A DNA stretch of 10,423 nt from Hydrogenothermus sp. (GTDB taxonomy: Bacteria; Aquificota; Aquificia; Aquificales; Hydrogenothermaceae), in NCBI GenBank assembly GCA_003978675.1, contig QNYP01000139.1, forward strand, positions 1 through 10,423. The letters run 5' to 3'. The notes below the pieces were generated by a model that made no database searches, was not told the DNA's origin, and worked only from the letters and a program-made list of their open reading frames with translations. Position numbers and translations under genes: made by a program. Below, piece by piece: positions 6,639 to 10,423 of this stretch (the first letter of the stretch is position 1; every line of letters starts with the position of its first letter).

Positions 6639-7457
6639 ATGGACGAGAAATTATTAAATGAAGTTTTAATAAAAATAAATAGGGTTTTAGATAGATTTTT
6701 AAATGAAGAAAAACAGAAAACAGATTTTAGTAAAGATTTTGCTTTTATTTATCATAAAAACAATTTAAAGCCTGTTAAAAACTTTGATTACAAACCACTA
6801 AATAGTCTAATAGGTATAGATTACCAAAAAGAAGAGCTTCTAAAAAATACAAAAAAGTTTGTTGAGGGGAAACCTGCTAACAACGCTATTTTATGGGGAG
6901 AAAGGGGAACTGGAAAATCTACTTTAGTAAAGTCTGTTTGTTATCATTTTAAGGATAAAGGGCTAAAAATTATTCAGGTGTTAAAAGAGGATATTCTTTC
7001 TATTTTTAATTTGTATGAATTAATTGAAACCAATAAAAACTATAAATTTGTTATATTTATAGACGACTTATCCTTTCAACCAGAGGAAAAAGAATACAAA
7101 GAATTTAAAACTATAATAGATGGAACAATTTATGAAATCCCAGAAAACTTACTTTTTTATATAACATCAAACAGAAAAAATCTTATTCCAATAAAATTTT
7201 CAGACAGAGAAAAAGACGAAGAAACGCGAATTTCTGATGCTCTGGAAGAAAAACTATCTCTAATAGATAGATTTGGATTAAGACTTGGATTTTATGAGAT
7301 GGATAAAAACACATATTTAAAAATCGTTGAATTTTATGCAAAAAAATATGAAATAGAAATGGAAACCCAAAAACTTCATTTATTGGCTATGAGATATGCA
7401 AGAGAAATGGGGGCTTTAAATGCTAGAATAGCCCTCCAGTTCATTAAAAGTCTTTAA
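6639..7457 (+). CDS. AAA+ ATPase of the DUF815 family
   Basis: This is an ATP-binding protein of the DUF815 group (PF05673), whose cellular role is not established. It has 272 residues. An N-terminal helical region (1-50) leads to Walker A GERGTGKST (87-95), Walker B FVIFIDDLSF (137-146), sensor-1 ITSNRKNL (175-182), the arginine-finger segment SLIDRFGLRL (207-216) and a sensor-2-like NARIALQFI (261-269). These match the DUF815 pattern, including the FSD-R-E segment near 187-195 that precedes the arginine finger. ATG 6639 is preceded by a weak TAGG. The gene stands alone between divergent and convergent neighbours, so context gives no clue to a partner. Its stop shares TTAA with the cysteine synthase stop. 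It resembles DnaC/RuvB-type loaders only at the general AAA+ level. Confidence 0.9.
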   Translation: MDEKLLNEVLIKINRVLDRFLNEEKQKTDFSKDFAFIYHKNNLKPVKNFDYKPLNSLIGIDYQKEELLKNTKKFVEGKPANNAILWGERGTGKSTLVKSVCYHFKDKGLKIIQVLKEDILSIFNLYELIETNKNYKFVIFIDDLSFQPEEKEYKEFKTIIDGTIYEIPENLLFYITSNRKNLIPIKFSDREKDEETRISDALEEKLSLIDRFGLRLGFYEMDKNTYLKIVEFYAKKYEIEMETQKLHLLAMRYAREMGALNARIALQFIKSL

Positions 7458-8413
7458 TAATCCCATAAGGCAGTTGTGAGGTATTTTTCTCCTCCATCTG
7501 GGCATATAAAAACAATAACCCCTTCTTCTATTTCTCTCGCAAGTCTAATTGCTGCTTCAAAAGCTGCCCCTGAAGATTGTCCTACAAATATACCTTCTTT
7601 TTTTGCAAGTTCTCTAGCCCTTTCGTAAGAACTATCTGTATCTATAAACATAGTTCTATCTAATCTGTTTTCATCAAAAATACCAGGTTTTATAGAAGTT
7701 TCTATGTATTTAAGTCCTTCTATTCCGTGAAATGGGCTATCTGGCTGAACACCTATTACTTGTATATCAGGATTAAATATCTTTAATCTTCTACCTGTTC
7801 CCATAATTGTTCCGCCAGTTCCAATACCTGCTATAAAATGAGTTATTCTATGTTTAGTTTGTTCCCAGATTTCTACTGCCGTTGAGTAAAAGTGAGATTT
7901 CCAGTTTGCATCGTTGTTATACTGGTCAATGTAGTAATACTTATCAGGATATTTTTCAACTAAATCTCTAACATACAAAATAGCCCCATCAGTACTTTGA
8001 AGAGGGTCTGTAAAATGTATTTTTGCCCCATATGCTTGTATAATTCTTTTTCTTTCTTCACTTACATTGGCAGGCATTGCCAGCTCAACTCTATATCCCA
8101 AAGCAGTTCCCACCATTGCTAACGCAATACCTGTATTTCCAGAAGTTGCATCCAAAATGACTTTATCTTTTGTTAATTTCCCAGATTGGATAGCTTCAAC
8201 TATCATTCTTGTAGCAGGTCTATCTTTAACAGAACCACCGGGATTATATCCTTCAAGTTTTGCATATATTTCAATATTTTTTTCTCTTATATCATCAGGT
8301 AAAGATTTATCTAATTTAACTAATGGAGTATTCCCAACAAGCTCTAAGACAGAATTCCTCTGTAATCTTACTGGTTCATCGTGGTTTCCAAGTATCCACA
8401 CTTTATTTATCAC
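7454..8413 (-). CDS. cysM: Cysteine synthase, CysM-type PLP enzyme
   Basis: This is a fold-type II pyridoxal-phosphate enzyme that makes cysteine by replacing an activated serine side group (O-acetylserine or O-phosphoserine) with a sulfur donor. It is up to 319 residues long. The PLP lysine is Lys63 in NPGGSVKDRPA. The substrate loop is TSGNTGI (90-96), the phosphate-binding loop GIGTGGT (196-202), the pyridine-nitrogen serine lies in GQSSGA (278-283), and PDGGEKYLTT (305-314) closes the site. The segment HGIEGLKYIETSIKPGIFD (229-247) recalls CysM and mycobacterial O-phosphoserine enzymes more than CysK. The longest frame starts with GTG at 8413 without a spaced ribosome site. GTG at 8401 (residue 5) has AAAGGTGAT upstream and is the better start, giving 315 residues. 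It is last in the DUF2892-sbcD-ruvA run. Donor and acceptor substrates cannot be fixed from sequence. Confidence 0.93.
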   Translation of the reverse strand: MINKVWILGNHDEPVRLQRNSVLELVGNTPLVKLDKSLPDDIREKNIEIYAKLEGYNPGGSVKDRPATRMIVEAIQSGKLTKDKVILDATSGNTGIALAMVGTALGYRVELAMPANVSEERKRIIQAYGAKIHFTDPLQSTDGAILYVRDLVEKYPDKYYYIDQYNNDANWKSHFYSTAVEIWEQTKHRITHFIAGIGTGGTIMGTGRRLKIFNPDIQVIGVQPDSPFHGIEGLKYIETSIKPGIFDENRLDRTMFIDTDSSYERARELAKKEGIFVGQSSGAAFEAAIRLAREIEEGVIVFICPDGGEKYLTTALWDY

Positions 8414-8417
8414 CTTT
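8409..8417 (-). promoter_or_regulatory. Ribosome binding site favouring the inner GTG start of cysM
   Basis: Read on the minus strand, AAAGGTGAT contains the GTG at 8413-8411 and lies 7 bases before a second in-frame GTG (8401-8399). It matches the 16S tail complement AAAGGAGGTGATC well. Nothing comparable lies upstream of the outer GTG, so the protein probably begins VWILGNHDEP. Confidence 0.5.
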
Positions 8418-8439
8418 GATTTATTAAGTTATTGAACCT

Positions 8440-8468
8440 ATTTTAACTTTTTTCTGTAAGTTTTTGAA
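8440..8468 (-). promoter_or_regulatory. Possible internal promoter of cysM
   Basis: On the minus strand TTCAAA (8468-8463) and TAAAAT (8445-8440) are 17 bases apart, matching four and five of six sigma-70 positions. They overlap the end of ruvA, and the start would fall near 8433, 20-30 bases before cysM. cysM is the only gene of this run separated from its neighbour by more than a base or two (29 bases), which agrees with separate expression. AT-rich background makes this weak. Confidence 0.3.
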
Positions 8469-8985
8469 GGGAGTATTTAATAATATTCTGTATATCTGAT
8501 GTATTTTTTATTACTTCTCTAACAACAGGTAAAGCTTTAGATTTTTCAAAACCAAGCTCTTTTAACGCTTCTAATACATCTTTTATTAAGTGTTCATCCT
8601 CAAAATCAATCTTTCCTTTTAATTCTAAAACTATCCTATGAGCTGTTTTTTTACCTATTCCTGGAACAGAAGTTAGTAGTGATATATCTTGATTTTCTAT
8701 ACTGTTTATAATTTCATCTACAGACAAATTAGCAAGTATAGAAAATGCATGTTTTACGCCTATACCATTTATATTTGTTAGTTTTATAAATAAATCTCTT
8801 TCTTTACTTGTCCTAAATCCAAAAAGTTTAAAAGTTTCATCTTTAAACGTTAAATAAGTATATATACGGCTTTTTCCAAGATGGATTTTATAAGGAGTAT
8901 ATAGCTTTATTCCAAAACCTGCAGAAAAAATTATTGCAAAACTTTCAGTAGATTCTATAACTTCTCCTTCTATAAACTCTAACAT
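8443..8985 (-). CDS. ruvA: Holliday junction branch-migration protein RuvA
   Basis: RuvA binds four-way junctions as a tetramer or octamer and loads the RuvB motor for branch migration in recombinational repair. It has 180 residues, a little shorter than the usual 190-205. Domain I (OB fold) is residues 1-63, ending KLFGFRTSKERDLF. Domain II has two helix-hairpin-helix motifs, NINGIGVKHA (71-80) and SVPGIGKKTAHRI (106-118), followed by VLELKGK. The flexible linker (126-135) is short, which explains the reduced length. Domain III, the RuvB-binding part, is DVLEALKELGF to SLQKL (136-176). ATG 8985 abuts the sbcD stop, with AGGA inside the last sbcD codons as ribosome site. ruvB and ruvC are not in the window. 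Confidence 0.95.
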   Translation of the reverse strand: MLEFIEGEVIESTESFAIIFSAGFGIKLYTPYKIHLGKSRIYTYLTFKDETFKLFGFRTSKERDLFIKLTNINGIGVKHAFSILANLSVDEIINSIENQDISLLTSVPGIGKKTAHRIVLELKGKIDFEDEHLIKDVLEALKELGFEKSKALPVVREVIKNTSDIQNIIKYSLQKLTEKS

Positions 8986-10107
8986 TTAAAGTTCCTGTAA
9001 GAACTTTTTCATTTCATCTGTGGTTTCAAAGGTTTTTAGTTGAGAAATCAAAGAAATAACTTCTTCATACATTTCATTATCATTTATCAACTCTTTTAAT
9101 TTGCTATTTATAAACTCATCTTTTAGCTGTATTTTTTGAAACTCTGCAGAAGTATTTGAAAGATTAAAGGAAAGATTATACCTAATATGTAGAGTATGTT
9201 CCTCTATACTCAATTCACTTATTAAGTTCCTTACATCCTTTTGAGAAACAGTTTTTAAATCTCCTTTTAACACCAAAACAGGTTTTTTATGAAACTCTTT
9301 ATTTTCTAAATCTGTTTTTATAGCTTTTAACTCATTTTCAAAATTTTCATCTGTTAAAGTTTTGTAAATAAATGGTCTAGTGTTTAAAGGTATAAGCCGG
9401 TAATTAATTTGTCTTTCCACAACTTCAACAAGATGAACACCTTTTGGAAAGTTTTCTTCCTGTTTATTATAGGATGTATATTCTGTAGAACCTGCAAAAA
9501 CCACTTTCGCATCTTTGATAGATATAGGTTCTTGAGGAATATGATAATGTCCAATACCTATGTAATTAAAACCTTCTGGTATATCTGAGTTTATATACAA
9601 ATTACTATCTGGGAAATAGGGGTTAAACTCTTGATGTAGCATAAGTATATGAAAATCTGTTTTGGGAGCTTTTTCTAAAAGTTTCTCTAAAATTTCCCTT
9701 AATGGATATGTTCTTAAAGCTAATTTAGATATATATTTAATCCCTGATATTGTTATTCCATTAAATTCTATACTCCTACCATCTAAAAGTGTTAATCCTA
9801 AGTTCTCTAAAATTTTCAGCGGAGATATATCCTTTACTTGATTCCCTCTATCATGGTTTCCTGAAATTACAAATATAGGAATATTTCTATCTCTTAATCT
9901 GTCCAAAAGTTTTATAGCTTCCCAAAATGTATTATTAGAAGGTCTAGAAGTGTGAAAAAAGTCTCCTGTATGTATTACAAAATCCACATTATTATCAATT
10001 GCAATATCTACAGCTTCCTCAAAAACATCAAAAAAGTCCCTCCCTCTCTCTACAAGCCCATATTGATTATATCCAAGATGTGTATCACTTATATGTAAAA
10101 ATTTCAT
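8986..10107 (-). CDS. sbcD: DNA double-strand-break nuclease SbcD/Mre11
   Basis: This is the metallophosphoesterase nuclease subunit that, with the SbcC/Rad50 ATPase, opens hairpins and trims DNA ends. It has 373 residues. All metal-site motifs are present: ISDTHLG (Asp8, His10), HTGDFFH (Asp49), SGNHD (Asn84, His85), LHQEF (His158) and GIGHYHI (His187, His189). The capping region has AGSTEYTSYNKQEENFPKG (205-223), a pattern closer to Mre11 of archaea and thermophiles than to E. coli SbcD. The C-terminal 130 residues are helical and Glu/Lys rich, fitting the Rad50-binding part. The sbcC/rad50 partner is not adjacent; ruvA follows directly instead. ATG 10107 abuts the stop of the DUF2892 gene, with GGAAG about 11 bases upstream. 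The nuclease call is firm; the name mre11 would serve as well. Confidence 0.94.
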   Translation of the reverse strand: MKFLHISDTHLGYNQYGLVERGRDFFDVFEEAVDIAIDNNVDFVIHTGDFFHTSRPSNNTFWEAIKLLDRLRDRNIPIFVISGNHDRGNQVKDISPLKILENLGLTLLDGRSIEFNGITISGIKYISKLALRTYPLREILEKLLEKAPKTDFHILMLHQEFNPYFPDSNLYINSDIPEGFNYIGIGHYHIPQEPISIKDAKVVFAGSTEYTSYNKQEENFPKGVHLVEVVERQINYRLIPLNTRPFIYKTLTDENFENELKAIKTDLENKEFHKKPVLVLKGDLKTVSQKDVRNLISELSIEEHTLHIRYNLSFNLSNTSAEFQKIQLKDEFINSKLKELINDNEMYEEVISLISQLKTFETTDEMKKFLQEL

Positions 10108-10320
10108 TTAGCTACAACTTCCTTCATCAGAACAATTTTTCCCAAAAATTTTTTGGAATATTGCATCAGAAGGACAAAAACCAGTTATAGCGGATAAAAG
10201 AAGCATAAAAATCATAAACCATATTATATACTCACCCCATTGGTGTCCTGTATGGATTAAAATGAGAGATACTATCAGCATAATTGCCATCATAAATCTT
10301 TGAGCTCTAATAGGCGTCAT
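10108..10320 (-). CDS. DUF2892-family small membrane protein
   Basis: This 70-residue inner-membrane protein belongs to the family also found as the membrane part of the E. coli rhodanese YgaP. Two hydrophobic helices are visible, residues 9-23 and 31-46, joined by a short polar turn (HTGHQWGE). The family signature is the N-terminal TPIRAQR and the LLSAITGFCPSDAIF block (41-55) with Cys49. The C-terminal tail carries two more cysteines, Cys63 and Cys69 (NCSDEGSCS). The function of the family is unknown; a link to sulfur or metabolite handling is suggested by YgaP only. AGGAAAAATT precedes ATG 10320, but the sequence beyond 10329 is a fold-back, so the GGAGG spelled across the junction is not trustworthy and the natural promoter is missing. 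Its stop abuts sbcD, so it probably leads that operon or continues one lost upstream. Confidence 0.88.
   Translation of the reverse strand: MTPIRAQRFMMAIMLIVSLILIHTGHQWGEYIIWFMIFMLLLSAITGFCPSDAIFQKIFGKNCSDEGSCS
10163..10256. repeat. Internal partner of the right fold-back
   Basis: This is the genuine copy of a 94-bp inverted repeat, lying within the DUF2892 coding frame. Its exact reverse complement occupies the last 94 bases of the window, with 73 bases (10257-10329) between the arms. Confidence 0.9.
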
Positions 10321-10329
10321 AATTTTTCC

Positions 10330-10423
10330 TCCATACAGGACACCAATGGGGTGAGTATATAATATGGTTTATGATTTTTATGCTTCTTTTATCCGCTATA
10401 ACTGGTTTTTGTCCTTCTGATGC
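10330..10423. repeat. Right fold-back arm (probable chimeric contig end)
   Basis: These final 94 bases are the exact reverse complement of 10163-10256; pairing fails at 10329/10257. They contain no gene of their own, only an inverted copy of the middle of the DUF2892 gene. With the similar arm at the left end, this is best read as an amplification or assembly chimera. Confidence 0.92.

Noticed and set aside
8067..8435. Plus-strand frame of 122 codons
   Set aside because: It is antisense to the cysteine synthase PLP region; no ribosome site or family match.
9999..10190. Plus-strand frame of 63 codons
   Set aside because: It is antisense to the start of sbcD and the end of the DUF2892 gene.
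10163..10423. Hairpin telomere, invertible element or transposon end
   Set aside because: The arms sit within a coding gene, there is no recombinase, and the other contig end shows an unrelated fold-back; a chimera explains both.

Overview
The window looks like one complete assembly contig from an AT-rich thermophilic bacterium, most likely an Aquificota member of the Sulfurihydrogenibium/Hydrogenothermaceae type. This placement rests on family knowledge rather than a search. FabI reads as Aquifex-like, Lys/Glu/Ile are abundant with frequent AGA and ATA codons, the nuclease is Mre11-like, and unrelated housekeeping genes are packed with almost no intergenic DNA. No plasmid, phage, transposon, CRISPR or RNA gene is visible.

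Both ends are fold-backs. Bases 1-38 are the exact reverse complement of 273-310, and bases 10330-10423 are the exact reverse complement of 10163-10256. The simplest reading is inverted chimera formation, as is typical of multiple displacement amplification, which would point to a single-cell or low-input genome. Genuine chromosome therefore runs from about 39 to about 10329. The start of dnaB and the upstream region of the last gene are lost.

Layout: (1) 40-4341, plus strand: dnaB (replicative helicase, 5' end cut), mlaE (lipid-transport ABC permease), fabI (enoyl-ACP reductase, with its own probable promoter) and a CPA1 Na+/H+ antiporter. (2) 6537-4338, minus strand: an unrecognised 172-residue protein followed 4 bases later by a SNF2-family helicase-like ATPase. 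(3) 6639-7457, plus strand: a DUF815 AAA+ ATPase, divergent from the SNF2 pair across a 101-bp gap. (4) 10320-7454, minus strand: a DUF2892 membrane protein, sbcD/mre11, ruvA and a cysM-type cysteine synthase in one tight run.

The genes cover replication (DnaB), recombination and repair (Mre11/SbcD, RuvA, possibly SNF2), envelope lipid synthesis and transport (FabI, MlaE), ion homeostasis and cysteine synthesis. Compaction is extreme. Three gene pairs abut as TAA|ATG, and both convergent pairs overlap by the same TTAA tetramer containing both stop codons. No clear new defence or mobile system is present. The least explained items are the SNF2/172-residue pair, the DUF815 ATPase and the acidic C-terminal tail of DnaB, which ends like the SSB peptide.
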